DNA from: Bacillota bacterium
GTDB lineage: Bacteria; Bacillota; Clostridia; Lachnospirales; Lachnospiraceae
Direction of reading: 5' to 3'
Assembly: GCA_023418475.1 (NCBI GenBank)
Contig: JAEZZO010000046.1
Span: 1-41,770 of the forward strand
Length of the DNA: 41,770 bases
How positions within the stretch are numbered: the stretch's first letter is position 1; each line of letters starts with the position of its first letter. The notes beneath the pieces were generated by a model, which worked only from the letters and a program-made list of their open reading frames with translations, was not told where the DNA came from and searched no databases. Below, piece by piece: positions 18,776-27,951 of the stretch. The position numbers were made by a program, and so were the translations under genes.

Positions 18776-19819
18776 TTAAAGGCTATTTTTCTCAATATAG
18801 CTCTTTCTTAGCTGGCCACAGGCAGCATTAATATCTGCGCCCATTTCTCTTCTTATAGTAACATTAATTCTATATTTTTCAAGTATATTTTTAAAAATTT
18901 GTATTTTTTCGCTTCCGGATTTCCTGTAATTTCTTTCTTTTATCGGGTTTACAGGGATTAAATTAATATGGCAATTCATGCCCTTCACCAATCTGGCAAG
19001 CTCTTTTGCACACTCCGGTGTATCGTTTATGTCATCTACAAGGCTGTACTCAAAGGTAAGTCTTCTTCCTGTTCTTTCATAATAATACAGAAATGCGTTC
19101 AAAACATCCTTCAGCTCATAAACCGAAGCGACCGGCATAAGCTTTTTTCGTATTTCATTATTCGGTGCATGCAAGGATAAGGCAAGCGTAACCGGAAGTC
19201 CCTCTTCCGCAAAGGAACGGATTTTATCAGGAATTCCACAAGTGGACACCGTAATGTTTCTGGCACTAATGTTAAGTCCCTCCGCATCTGTAACCAGTCT
19301 TAAGAAACGTATCACATTCTCATAATTATCAAGCGGTTCACCGGTACCCATGATTACGATATTGGAAACTCTTTCTCCCGACAGTATTTGTATCCGGTAA
19401 ATCTGATCCAGCATTTCGGATGGAAGAAGGTCCCGTTCTCTGCCACCAATTGTAGATGCACAGAATTTACATCCCATACGACATCCCACTTGAGAAGAGA
19501 TGCATACACTGTTGCCATGGTGATACTTCATTAATACGCTTTCGATCACTCTGTCGTCCTTTAGGCGAAATAAATACTTAACGGTTCCATCCGTTTCAGA
19601 TCGAAGGGCATCTACCTCACCAAGTTCTGTAATAGGAGCCTTCTCTTTTAAAAAATCTCTCAGGTTTTTCGGCAAATCCGTCATTTCATCATAGCTTGCA
19701 GCCAGCTTTCCATGAAGCCACTTATAAATCTGCTTTGCACGAAAAGCAGGGAATCCAAGTTCCTTCAGCTTCTCTGCCATTTCAGAAGAATATAAGGATT
19801 TTATATCTAAATTCTCCAC
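18776..19819 (-). CDS. rlmN: Dual-specificity rRNA/tRNA adenine C2 methyltransferase RlmN
   Basis: RlmN is a radical SAM enzyme that methylates C2 of A2503 in 23S rRNA and A37 in some tRNAs. The cluster motif C-RMG-C-KF-C is present near residues 113-120, with the C-terminal catalytic cysteine in ACGQLR. I start at the GTG at 19819 (MENLDIKSL, GGAG four bases upstream), which matches the usual N-terminus. A GTG at 19837 directly abuts AGGAG and is less likely. A three-codon frame (ATG GAG TAA) overlaps the region. A perfect palindrome GCGGATATCCGC lies just upstream. Confidence 0.95.
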   Translation of the reverse strand: MENLDIKSLYSSEMAEKLKELGFPAFRAKQIYKWLHGKLAASYDEMTDLPKNLRDFLKEKAPITELGEVDALRSETDGTVKYLFRLKDDRVIESVLMKYHHGNSVCISSQVGCRMGCKFCASTIGGRERDLLPSEMLDQIYRIQILSGERVSNIVIMGTGEPLDNYENVIRFLRLVTDAEGLNISARNITVSTCGIPDKIRSFAEEGLPVTLALSLHAPNNEIRKKLMPVASVYELKDVLNAFLYYYERTGRRLTFEYSLVDDINDTPECAKELARLVKGMNCHINLIPVNPIKERNYRKSGSEKIQIFKNILEKYRINVTIRREMGADINAACGQLRKSYIEKNSL

Positions 19820-19962
19820 TTTACTCCATTCCAGCACTCCTTCAGCGGATATCCGCCGGACTATGCGCTTATTAATTACATATATGCTTTACTTCATTCC
19901 AATATATATTACAAATGAGATTCATAGTATTGTATTCTATACTGCTATCCGATCATATCGTA

Positions 19963-21306
19963 TTATATTCTTCGAAATTTTGCCAAATAAAAACCATCCG
20001 TATTGTGAATGCCGTTAAGCAGCTGCAGATGTCCTTTCATCGTCATATCGTTATGCAGCTGTACCGGCAAATAAGGATCCAGACTTTCTGCCCTGAATTC
20101 ATAGTTTTTCAGAAACCATTCATAATTTTCCTGATTTTCATGCCGGTCTACCGTACAAGTAGAAAATAGCAGTACTCCACCCTTTTTCACATAATTTTGA
20201 ACTGTATTTAAAATTCTTCTTTGCAATTCTACCAGTTCTATATGTTGATTTTGTGTCAATTTATATTTAATATCAGGTTTCTTACCTATAACGCCCATAC
20301 CGCTGCAAGGTAAATCCGCAATCACAACATCCGCGCGATAAGTCAGCTCGGGATCTTCTAAGGCAGCATCCCATACCTTGGTCCCTACATTGTCAAATCC
20401 CATACGACGGATATTTTCGTTAATCAGATTTATTTTATATTCCGATATATCTCTTGCCGAAACAAATTTTGCCCTCTCAGCGGCATGTAATGCTTTTCCG
20501 CCCGGTGCGGCACATACATCCACGACAAAATCATTTTCTCCTATCCCTGCCGCTTCACATACTAACATCGAACTGACATCCTGCACAGTAAAGCATCCCT
20601 GACGGAACGATTGAAGTCCCTCCAGATAGTCAAAATCTGTAATTTTAAACGCATACCTAAGGTATTCACTTTCGATGGCACTTACATTCTCCTGTTTTAA
20701 TAATTCACTTAATTGATCGGGTGTAAGTTTTTTCTGATTACAACGTATCGTGATTTCCTTTTCCTTTAAGGAAGCCTTCAGCATTATTTCTACGGCTTCA
20801 AATTCATATTGCTCCAACAGTCTATTGACAAACCATTCCGGAACAGAATATCTGATTGCCAAATATTGTACCGGTTCCTTATTCCTGTCCGGAAAAGAAA
20901 GGTCTTCTTTCTTTCTGGCAATATTACGAAGTACTCCATTCACAAATCCGGATAGCTTGGAAAATCCTCGTTTCTTAGCAAGCTTTACCGCTTCGTTACA
21001 TACAGCCGAAACAGGTACCCGGTCCATATACAAAAGCTGGTAGACACTTAAACGAAGCAGATTTCGGATAAGCGGTTTCATTTTTTCCACAGGCAAGGTT
21101 GAAAACTGATTGATGGTATAATCCAGCGTAAGATATACCTTTATCGTACCCGTAAAAAGTCTGGATAAAAAAGCTCTGTCCGGTTTTCCAATCTGCTGGT
21201 ACTTACGTAGGGTTCGGCTTAAAACAGTATGGCTGTGCTGATCTTGTTCCAGTACCTCTGTCAGCATATCAAGAACTACTTCACGAGTATTTGCTGTATC
21301 AGTCAC
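19963..21306 (-). CDS. rsmB: 16S rRNA (cytosine(967)-C(5))-methyltransferase RsmB
   Basis: RsmB (Sun/Fmu) makes m5C967 in 16S rRNA. It has an N-terminal NusB-like RNA-binding domain (about 1-140) and a SAM domain with DVCAAPGGKALHAAE, ADLPCSGMG (motif IV cysteine) and LLFSTCTV (motif VI catalytic cysteine). The start is a GTG at 21306 preceded by GGAGG, overlapping the 3' end of the upstream zinc-peptidase gene, so the two are probably translationally coupled. Length is 447 residues, normal for the family. Confidence 0.95.
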   Translation of the reverse strand: MTDTANTREVVLDMLTEVLEQDQHSHTVLSRTLRKYQQIGKPDRAFLSRLFTGTIKVYLTLDYTINQFSTLPVEKMKPLIRNLLRLSVYQLLYMDRVPVSAVCNEAVKLAKKRGFSKLSGFVNGVLRNIARKKEDLSFPDRNKEPVQYLAIRYSVPEWFVNRLLEQYEFEAVEIMLKASLKEKEITIRCNQKKLTPDQLSELLKQENVSAIESEYLRYAFKITDFDYLEGLQSFRQGCFTVQDVSSMLVCEAAGIGENDFVVDVCAAPGGKALHAAERAKFVSARDISEYKINLINENIRRMGFDNVGTKVWDAALEDPELTYRADVVIADLPCSGMGVIGKKPDIKYKLTQNQHIELVELQRRILNTVQNYVKKGGVLLFSTCTVDRHENQENYEWFLKNYEFRAESLDPYLPVQLHNDMTMKGHLQLLNGIHNTDGFYLAKFRRI

Positions 21307-22006
21307 GCCTTCGTCCTCCGCCAAATAACAAGATCAGTCGCAGAAGCTGCAATATGGTGGCTGCCGCTGCTGCGACATAAGTAAGTGCTGCTGCATCCAA
21401 TACCTTTTTGGAAGCTTTCAGCTCATCACCATATAATATCCCTGTTTCACCAAGTCGTGCAATTGCTCTTCTGGATGCGTTAAATTCCACCGGAAGTGTT
21501 ACAACCTGAAACAATACCGCCGCTGCAAACAAAACAATACCAAGATTAATTAACGTCTGGTTGTAGCTTAATAGAATACCAAGAATAATCATAGGCCATG
21601 CTGCCATTGATCCAAGGTTTGCCACAGGTACCAACGCACTCCGAAGCATCAGCGGCACATATGTTTGCTGGTGCTGCATCGCATGTCCGCACTCATGCGC
21701 CGCCACACCGATTGCCGCAAGCGAAGACTGTCCGTAGACCGGATCCGATAAACACAGAACTTTCTTCCTCGGATCATAATGATCATTTAAATTTCCCTGT
21801 ATTCTCTCAACCCGGACATCCATAATACCGGCTTCTGACAGCAGCCGCTGTGCCACCTGTGCACCGGTATAGCCCGACATACTCCGTACCCCGGAGTATC
21901 TGGCAAAGGTAGATTTCACTTTAGCGGACGCTGCTACAGAAAGTACTACTCCGATTATTACCAAAAAATAAGTTGGATCAATATATGGATAGAAACCATA
22001 ACCCAT
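21299..22006 (-). CDS. Neutral zinc metallopeptidase (YugP/Zn_peptidase_2 family)
   Basis: This is a predicted membrane-bound zinc peptidase. The zinc motif HECGH is at 104-108, between an N-terminal helix (about 12-28) and two or three C-terminal helices. The family is widespread in Firmicutes in exactly this fmt-rsmB neighbourhood, but its substrate is unknown to me. An ATG at 22018 is followed by GGAGGT, which is the ribosome site of the ATG at 22006 (MGYGFYPY), so I use the latter (235 residues). It overlaps rsmB at its 3' end. Confidence 0.9.
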   Translation of the reverse strand: MGYGFYPYIDPTYFLVIIGVVLSVAASAKVKSTFARYSGVRSMSGYTGAQVAQRLLSEAGIMDVRVERIQGNLNDHYDPRKKVLCLSDPVYGQSSLAAIGVAAHECGHAMQHQQTYVPLMLRSALVPVANLGSMAAWPMIILGILLSYNQTLINLGIVLFAAAVLFQVVTLPVEFNASRRAIARLGETGILYGDELKASKKVLDAAALTYVAAAAATILQLLRLILLFGGGRRRD

Positions 22007-22110
22007 AATTACCTCCATTTCTGCACAGTCACCTGCGCTTACAAGTTAACAAGCATGTTTTACTTTTGTCCCATTTATAGAAATTATTACAATGCGTATT
22101 TACCTAATTA

Positions 22111-23052
22111 TTAGAATCCAAGCTTTGTACCGACCGGAACCTGAAAGCCTCTTAAAAAGGCATCACAGGACATTCGTTTTTTTCCTTCAAGCTGCAGCTC
22201 ACGGATCAGCAGAACTCCTTCTCCTGTTTTTACACAAATGCCATCCTTACAAACTTCTATTACCTCTCCATATGCTGCCGATTGAGCAGTACCCGCCTCC
22301 TCATAAACCTCTGCTTTCCAGATTTTTAAGGTTTTTCCCTCTAAGAAGGTATACGCACTGGGCCAAGGATTTAGCCCTCTGATCAATCTTTCCAGACGCT
22401 GTGCCGGCATTGTAAAATCCAAATTTCCCATTTCCTTGCTGATTGGCTTCACATAGTTTGCCTTACTATCATCCTGGGCAATTCTTAGTGCTGTCTTATT
22501 CTCTATCCTTCCAAGTGCTTCTACCAGTGCTTCTCCTCCGAGCTTAGCCAGTTTATCAAAAAGACTGCCTCCGGTCTCATCCGGTGCAATCGGTAATTTT
22601 TCCTGTAAGATAATATCACCGGTATCAATACCAACATCCATATGCATGATGGTAATCCCTGTCTCTTTCTCCCCGTCTATTACACAGTATTGGATCGGCG
22701 CACTGCCCCGGTATTTCGGAAGAAGGGAAGCATGTACATTGATGCATCCCTTCTCTGGAAGGTCCAAAAGAGCCTTCGGTAATATCTGGCCAAAGGCAGC
22801 AACCACGATTACATCCGGATTAATCTCGGAAGCTGTCAAAAGAAATTCTTCTGTCCGAACCTTTGCCGGCTGGTACACTGTAATTCCATGCACCGTTGCA
22901 ACCTGTTTCACCGGAGAAGAACTAAGTTCCCTGCCTCTTCCCTTCTGTTTATCCGGCTGAGTCACTACTCCTGCTATTTCATATCCCGATTGAATTAGTT
23001 TTTCTAATATAGTGGCGGCAAAATCCGGTGTACCCATAAATAATATTCTCAT
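22111..23052 (-). CDS. fmt: Methionyl-tRNA formyltransferase
   Basis: Fmt formylates initiator Met-tRNA using 10-formyl-tetrahydrofolate. The 313 residues match the family length. The N-terminus MRILFMGTPDFA and the motif NVHASLLPKYRGSAPIQ (catalytic N105 and H107) are present, with the catalytic aspartate D143 in MHMDVGIDTGD. The C-terminal tRNA-binding domain begins near residue 205. It follows def by about 25 bp, the near-universal def-fmt pair. Confidence 0.97.
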   Translation of the reverse strand: MRILFMGTPDFAATILEKLIQSGYEIAGVVTQPDKQKGRGRELSSSPVKQVATVHGITVYQPAKVRTEEFLLTASEINPDVIVVAAFGQILPKALLDLPEKGCINVHASLLPKYRGSAPIQYCVIDGEKETGITIMHMDVGIDTGDIILQEKLPIAPDETGGSLFDKLAKLGGEALVEALGRIENKTALRIAQDDSKANYVKPISKEMGNLDFTMPAQRLERLIRGLNPWPSAYTFLEGKTLKIWKAEVYEEAGTAQSAAYGEVIEVCKDGICVKTGEGVLLIRELQLEGKKRMSCDAFLRGFQVPVGTKLGF

Positions 23053-23078
23053 TCTATTTTACCATATCCCTTTCCTGC

Positions 23079-23564
23079 TTATTCTTCCTCTTCTGCAGCA
23101 AAAGCATTACGAAGTTCGCCCGTCATCCGGTCCGTATATAATTTACCGTCCAAATGATCAATTTCATGGCAAAAAGCTCTCGCCAAAAGGCCGGTACCTT
23201 CTACCGTATATTCTTCCATTTTTTCATTAAAAGCCTTTACCTTTACATAATTGGGCCTGGTAACCGTTCCAACTTTTCCCGGAAGACTTAAGCATGCTTC
23301 ATCCCCCGTCTGCTCTCCTTCCGTCTCAATGATAACAGGATTAATCAAAATTATTGGTTCACTAGCATCCTCTGATGTATCAATGACAACAAGACGCTTT
23401 AAAACTCCTACCTGTACCGCTGCGAGTCCGACTCCGTTTGCTTCATACATGGTATCCAGCATATCCTCTATCAGGATTTTTATCTTCCTGTCACATTCTT
23501 TAATTTCTTTGCTAACCTTATTAAGTACCTTATCTCCGTCTTCTCTGATATTTCTGATGGCCAT
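23079..23564 (-). CDS. def: Peptide deformylase
   Basis: Def removes the N-formyl group from nascent proteins and carries a catalytic Fe2+ or Zn2+. The three motifs are GVGLAAVQVG (44-53), EACLSLPG (Cys91 metal ligand) and HEIDHLDG (133-140). Length is 161 residues from the ATG at 23564, which has AGAGGA nine bases upstream. The in-frame TTG at 23573 abuts that site and is unlikely. In the ligand motif the residue before the cysteine is Ala (EAC) rather than the common Gly, a normal variant of the short Firmicutes type. Confidence 0.97.
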   Translation of the reverse strand: MAIRNIREDGDKVLNKVSKEIKECDRKIKILIEDMLDTMYEANGVGLAAVQVGVLKRLVVIDTSEDASEPIILINPVIIETEGEQTGDEACLSLPGKVGTVTRPNYVKVKAFNEKMEEYTVEGTGLLARAFCHEIDHLDGKLYTDRMTGELRNAFAAEEEE

Positions 23565-23688
23565 GTTAATCAATCCTCTCCATTTCCGTTTTTACAGATC
23601 AAAAATTGCGGAATAATTCAACTGTTCGAATTGTGTATTTGGATGGTACATATTACTTCAATTCAAGTCGCCATTCCTTCGTTCTAAC

Positions 23689-23718
23689 ATCATATCATAA
23701 AGTTATTCCATTTATCAA
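23689..23718 (-). promoter_or_regulatory. Candidate promoter for def-fmt and downstream genes
   Basis: The minus strand has -35 TTGATA (23713-23718) and -10 TATGAT (23689-23694) with an 18-bp spacer and a TG extended element. It lies in the 180-bp gap between priA and def and would give the def-fmt-rsmB-rlmN-prkC run its own start. Confidence 0.5.
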
Positions 23719-23743
23719 CAAAATATTAACAATTTGCGTACCG

Positions 23744-25990
23744 TTAATAGCTATTCATTGGGTCAAAGTCAAATTGCAGACTACAGTTAGTAAATTGCGC
23801 AGAATATAAAAAATATCCTTCAAAATAATTTTTAATTCCAATTAAGGTATCATATTCCTCATGCTTTATATAAATAACTCTCCTATAAATATCATTTGCC
23901 TTAGAAAGGGCTGCCGGAGCAGGCCCGATCATCAGTGCCGTTATGTCCTGTCTGGTACAGTAAAGCTTGATTGCCTGTCCCAGATGCTCCGAGGCTCTCT
24001 GTGCTGCATCTGCCTCTCTTGAGGTAATCAGGAGCAGAAGGATATGTGCCGCCGGCGGATACTGCATCAGCTTCCTATACAGCATCTCCTGGGTAAAGAA
24101 AGACTCATAGTCTCCCTCCGCTGCCGTCACCACACTATAATGCTCCGGGTGATAGGTCTGAATAACAACTTCTCCGGGAAGTGCATCCCTACCGGCTCTG
24201 CCGGCCGCCTGGCAAAGCAGCTGAAAGGTTCGCTCACCAGCTCTGAAATCACCGGAATACAAGGACAAATCAGCAGCAATGATCCCTACCAGTGTTACCC
24301 TTGGGAAGTCATGCCCCTTCACTATCATCTGCGTTCCAACCAGAATATCCGCCCTGCATTCAGCAAATTCTTTCAGAATTGCATCATGCCCCCCTTTGTT
24401 TCTGGTGGTATCCGTATCCATACGAAGTACCCTCGCACCAGGGAATTCCCTTTTTACAAGCTCTTCCACCTTCTGTGTTCCGGTTCCGAATGCCGCTATA
24501 TACTTTGAACCGCATTCCGGACAGACAGAGGGCTGTTGTGCCTCACAGCCACAGAGATGGCAGATCAATTTTCCGCTATTATGAGAGGTCATGGAAATAT
24601 CGCAATGAGGGCATTTTATCACAAATCCGCAGCTTCTGCAGGACACAAATCCGGCATATCCCCTTCGGTTTAAAAACAGCATAATCTGTTCTTTTTTTTC
24701 TAATCGGTCCGTGATTAATTCCCTGAGCTTAACACTGAAAATGGATTTATTTTTATTTTTCAATTCTTCTCTCAGGTCTGTTATCCAAACCTTTGGTGTC
24801 ATTGCTTCCTTCGCTCGGTAGGTTAAAGTATAAAGCTTGATTTTTCCCTCTCTGGCTTCAAGATAAGACTCTAGGGAGGGTGTTGCAGAACCCAGTATAA
24901 CAGATGCACCTGTAAGCTCCGCACGTTTTTGTGCCGTCATAACCGCATGATATTTTGGAGTTGTCTCACTTTTATAGCTGCCCTCATGTTCTTCGTCTAT
25001 AATAATCAATCCCAGGTTTTGAAATGGAGTAAACAAGGCTGATCTTGGACCGATCATTATATCTATCTCACCATTTCTTGCACGTATGCTCTGATCATAA
25101 CGTTCTCCCTGAGACATTTTAGAATTCATAATGGAAATTCGTTCCCCAAAACGTCTGTTAAATCGCTGCACTGTCTGATAAGTGAGTGCGATCTCCGGTA
25201 TCAGAAGTATTACCTGCTTTCCCTCTTCTATTACAGATGCAATGATTTCCATATATACTTCTGTTTTTCCGCTCCCTGTGACACCATGAATAAGATACGT
25301 ACCACGCTTTCCTTCTCCATATTCCTGCAGGAAATCCCTTACCACATAATTCTGCTGCTCATTCAGAATAATCTGATTGCACAGCTCTCGGCGCTGCTTA
25401 ATAGGATTACGGTAACACTGTTCTGAAACAATCCTTGCTACCCCTTGTTTTTCCATTCCTGAAAGAGTTGCTCTGCTGATGCCTAATTTGCCGGTAACTG
25501 TTTCATAATCCAGTATCTTATCCTGCATAAGTGCCTTCAAAAGACGCAGCTTCGCTGTATTATTTTTCTTCTGGTATTCAAAATACAACTGATTTGCTCT
25601 CTCGGGATCTGCAAGCAGCTGTATACTTTTCTGTTCTTTTCCCTTAACGGCTTTCTTCACAGGAATTACTGTTTTGAGCGCATCATTTATGGTCCCGCCG
25701 AAGGTCTCTTTCATCCAATATGCCAGATAAATCAAATGACTTTCAATTAAGGGTGCATTCTCGACGGCCTCAAAAATTGGCTTTATGAGTTCTTCTTTGA
25801 TCTTGGGTTTGTCTGTAATCGTAATGATATATCCGTTTATCCTTCTGTTTCCCTTACCAAACGGCACCACCACCAGTGCACCGATCACAGCCTTTTCTTC
25901 AAGTTCCTCCGGGATGGCATACTGATATGTCTTGTCCAGATTCTCATGGGAAATATCAATAATGATATCTGCATAGCTTTGAAAAGACAT
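23744..25990 (-). CDS. priA: Primosomal protein N' (replication restart helicase PriA)
   Basis: PriA is a 3'-5' superfamily 2 helicase that reloads the replisome at stalled forks. The N-terminal 3'-binding and winged-helix region covers about 1-205. Walker A GVTGSGKT is at 236-243 and DEEH at 332-335. Eight cysteines for two zinc ions lie in the insert (CRSCG, CPHC, CHLCGC, CPECG). The length of 748 is usual for Firmicutes. The ATG has AAAGGAGG seven bases upstream. It sits between murE and def. Confidence 0.97.
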   Translation of the reverse strand: MSFQSYADIIIDISHENLDKTYQYAIPEELEEKAVIGALVVVPFGKGNRRINGYIITITDKPKIKEELIKPIFEAVENAPLIESHLIYLAYWMKETFGGTINDALKTVIPVKKAVKGKEQKSIQLLADPERANQLYFEYQKKNNTAKLRLLKALMQDKILDYETVTGKLGISRATLSGMEKQGVARIVSEQCYRNPIKQRRELCNQIILNEQQNYVVRDFLQEYGEGKRGTYLIHGVTGSGKTEVYMEIIASVIEEGKQVILLIPEIALTYQTVQRFNRRFGERISIMNSKMSQGERYDQSIRARNGEIDIMIGPRSALFTPFQNLGLIIIDEEHEGSYKSETTPKYHAVMTAQKRAELTGASVILGSATPSLESYLEAREGKIKLYTLTYRAKEAMTPKVWITDLREELKNKNKSIFSVKLRELITDRLEKKEQIMLFLNRRGYAGFVSCRSCGFVIKCPHCDISMTSHNSGKLICHLCGCEAQQPSVCPECGSKYIAAFGTGTQKVEELVKREFPGARVLRMDTDTTRNKGGHDAILKEFAECRADILVGTQMIVKGHDFPRVTLVGIIAADLSLYSGDFRAGERTFQLLCQAAGRAGRDALPGEVVIQTYHPEHYSVVTAAEGDYESFFTQEMLYRKLMQYPPAAHILLLLITSREADAAQRASEHLGQAIKLYCTRQDITALMIGPAPAALSKANDIYRRVIYIKHEEYDTLIGIKNYFEGYFLYSAQFTNCSLQFDFDPMNSY

Positions 25991-26087
25991 AATTGCCTCC
26001 TTTCATAGATCAATCGCGTTTTGGTAATTGCAAAATTATATGATTGTTTAAATAGTATACAATTCATATAATTCTTTCGTTTCACAA

Positions 26088-27545
26088 TTACCGGCCTGCC
26101 AGAATATCAGCAATCATCACCCTTTCATCCATTGGATGTTTCACACCTTTTATTTCCTGATAATCCTCATGGCCCTTACCAGCTAGTACTATTACATCGC
26201 CCTCCATCGCATGATCAATGCAATACCGGATAGCTTCCTTACGGTCATCAATTTCCACGAATTTACCGGGACCTCTTTTTACTCCGACTATGATATCCTT
26301 AATAATTTCTACGGGTTCTTCAAATCTTGGATTATCAGAAGTAACCACGGTAAGATCGGCCAGGTTTGAGGACACCTCACCCATTTCAAACCTTCTGTCC
26401 CTGGAGCGATTACCGCCGCAGCCAAACATACATACCAGACGTTTTGGATGATACTCCTTTAATGTGGTCAGCAGGCTTCGAAGACTCATGGCATTATGCG
26501 CATAATCAATCATCAGCGTAAAATGATCCGATACCGGCACCAGCTCCACACGTCCCTTTACATTCACGTGGTCCAGTGCTTTTATCATTTCCTCCCGGTC
26601 TACCTGAAAATGTCTGCACAGCGCAATTGCACAGAGTGAGTTATATACATTAAATCTTCCGGGCACATTCATCTCTACCGGGAAATTAAGTAAACCCTCC
26701 ACCTGATAAGCAATTCCAAGATATCCCGGACGTTCCACCAGCTTAGCTTGGACAGCCCTGATATCTGCCTTCTCTGAAAACCCAAAGCTTTCAACCTTAC
26801 AGGTATGCCCCTGCAAGATTTCCTGTACATGTTCATCGTCCCAGTTCATTAAGCCAACCTTACACTGTCTAAAAAGTTTGCTCTTGCAGTACAGATAGTC
26901 CTCAAAATCCTTATGCTCCGCTCCGCCGATATGGTCCGGTTCAATATTCGTAAAAATTCCGTAATCAAAGGTAAAGCCTGCTACACGGTCAAGCATCAAA
27001 CCCTGCGAGGATACCTCCATTACCACACAATCACATCCTGCTTCCACCATATCTGCAAAGGATTTCTGTATTACATAGGACTCGGGGGTTGTATTATTGG
27101 CAGGAATTACTTTATCACCAATAATCGTTTCAATGGTTCCGATCAATCCGACCTTTTTCCCTGTGTTCTCCAGAATGGATTTAATCATATAGGTTGTTGT
27201 AGTCTTACCTTTGGTTCCTGTTATACCGACAGTAATCAGCTTACCTGCCGGATGTCCGAAATAAGCCGCCGCCATAAAAGCAAGCACCGGTCTGGTATCT
27301 ATCACTTTAATCAGTGTAATACCGGCAGGCACGGGGACTTCTCTCTCTACAATAACGGCAACAGCACCTTTTTCTGTCACATCATTGATATAATTGTGTC
27401 CATCCGTTACGGCTCCCGTAATACAGACAAACACACAATTTTCTTTAGCTTTTCTTGAATCATACACCAGATCCGCAACCGGAATATGTACCGCACCCTG
27501 TAAAATCGTATAGTCAAGTTTCTCTAATAACTGATCTAAATACAT
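26088..27545 (-). CDS. murE: UDP-N-acetylmuramoyl-L-alanyl-D-glutamate--2,6-diaminopimelate ligase MurE
   Basis: MurE adds the third stem-peptide residue to UDP-MurNAc-L-Ala-D-Glu. The ATP loop GITGTKGKTTTT lies at about 107-118. The specificity motif reads DNPR (404-407, then FEEP); the arginine is the established mark of meso-diaminopimelate rather than lysine use. The start at 27545 (MYLDQLLEKL, 485 residues) has GGGAGG with five-base spacing; the longer ATG at 27575 lies in the leader hairpin. Unusually for Firmicutes, murE is outside the dcw cluster and heads the priA run, with a long leader of its own. Confidence 0.95.
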   Translation of the reverse strand: MYLDQLLEKLDYTILQGAVHIPVADLVYDSRKAKENCVFVCITGAVTDGHNYINDVTEKGAVAVIVEREVPVPAGITLIKVIDTRPVLAFMAAAYFGHPAGKLITVGITGTKGKTTTTYMIKSILENTGKKVGLIGTIETIIGDKVIPANNTTPESYVIQKSFADMVEAGCDCVVMEVSSQGLMLDRVAGFTFDYGIFTNIEPDHIGGAEHKDFEDYLYCKSKLFRQCKVGLMNWDDEHVQEILQGHTCKVESFGFSEKADIRAVQAKLVERPGYLGIAYQVEGLLNFPVEMNVPGRFNVYNSLCAIALCRHFQVDREEMIKALDHVNVKGRVELVPVSDHFTLMIDYAHNAMSLRSLLTTLKEYHPKRLVCMFGCGGNRSRDRRFEMGEVSSNLADLTVVTSDNPRFEEPVEIIKDIIVGVKRGPGKFVEIDDRKEAIRYCIDHAMEGDVIVLAGKGHEDYQEIKGVKHPMDERVMIADILAGR

Positions 27546-27634
27546 ATTAACCTCCCTCTGCCGCGCATGCGGCATACAAAACCTCAGAAAAAGTACGTAA
27601 GTGCTTTTTGCCGGTTAAAAAATGTTGTTCTTCT
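27546..27634 (-). repeat. murE leader, repeat copy A (with hairpin next to the ribosome site)
   Basis: About 90 bp directly upstream of murE are repeated, at roughly 70 percent identity by eye, at 27852-27940 in the same orientation. In this copy TGCCGC-ATGC-GCGGCA forms a perfect 6-bp hairpin just 5' of GGGAGG. A second stem, AAAAAG/CTTTTT with inner pairs, lies upstream. The identity estimate comes from manual alignment. Confidence 0.6.
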
Positions 27635-27640
27635 GACAGT

Positions 27641-27851
27641 AAAGGAAGCTATTCCTATCAATTTTTAATAGAAAAGCCTCTGTGTTGACACTGCTATAAT
27701 TACGATCGCGCCTCTATGTTCATGCTCGTATTTTTCTTATGTTTCCTTCTAAGGAATGCTGTATAGATTCTGCTTTCTAATATACACCGAAGCAGCTAAC
27801 TATTATTATAGGCAATTCATCTAATTTGTAAAGAAAAAAGCAACTCTTATC
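27641..27851. other. Spacer holding the murE promoter, between leader repeats A and B
   Basis: No open frame with a ribosome site was found. The promoter at 27805-27832 reads toward murE and implies a leader of about 250 nt. No T-box, riboswitch consensus or clear terminator was recognised in the leader. Confidence 0.4.
27805..27832 (-). promoter_or_regulatory. Candidate promoter for murE-priA
   Basis: The minus strand has -35 TTTACA (27827-27832) and a perfect -10 TATAAT (27805-27810) with a 16-bp spacer. The start would be near 27798. It lies inside the interval bracketed by the duplicated leader, so only copy A is transcribed from it. Confidence 0.6.
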
Positions 27852-27940
27852 TTAACCTCCCTCTGCTGCACATGCGGTATATAAACTTTAATAAAACATA
27901 ATTAAATGCCTTTTTTCGTTGAAAAAATGCTACTCTTTTT
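27852..27940 (-). repeat. murE leader, repeat copy B (vestigial)
   Basis: This copy keeps the CAGAGGGAGGTTAA ribosome-site segment of copy A, but the following ATATG is changed to GATAAG, so no start codon remains. The hairpin arm has substitutions that break two pairs on the transcript strand. It lies just downstream of the AraC gene stop (27952). It is probably a duplication scar with no coding role. Confidence 0.55.
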
Positions 27941-27951
27941 ATTCTATGGTC

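Noticed and set aside
22092..22382. Plus-strand open frame of 96 codons over fmt
   Set aside because: Antisense to the conserved C-terminal domain of Fmt; composition is biased and no family is recognisable.
24044..24684. Three overlapping plus-strand frames of 101-154 codons
   Set aside because: All are antisense to the zinc-cysteine region of PriA and mutually overlapping; none has a ribosome site.
27700..27740. Short leader peptide (ATG AAC ATA GAG GCG CGA TCG TAA) in the murE leader
   Set aside because: Only seven codons with no ribosome site and no attenuator structure depending on it.
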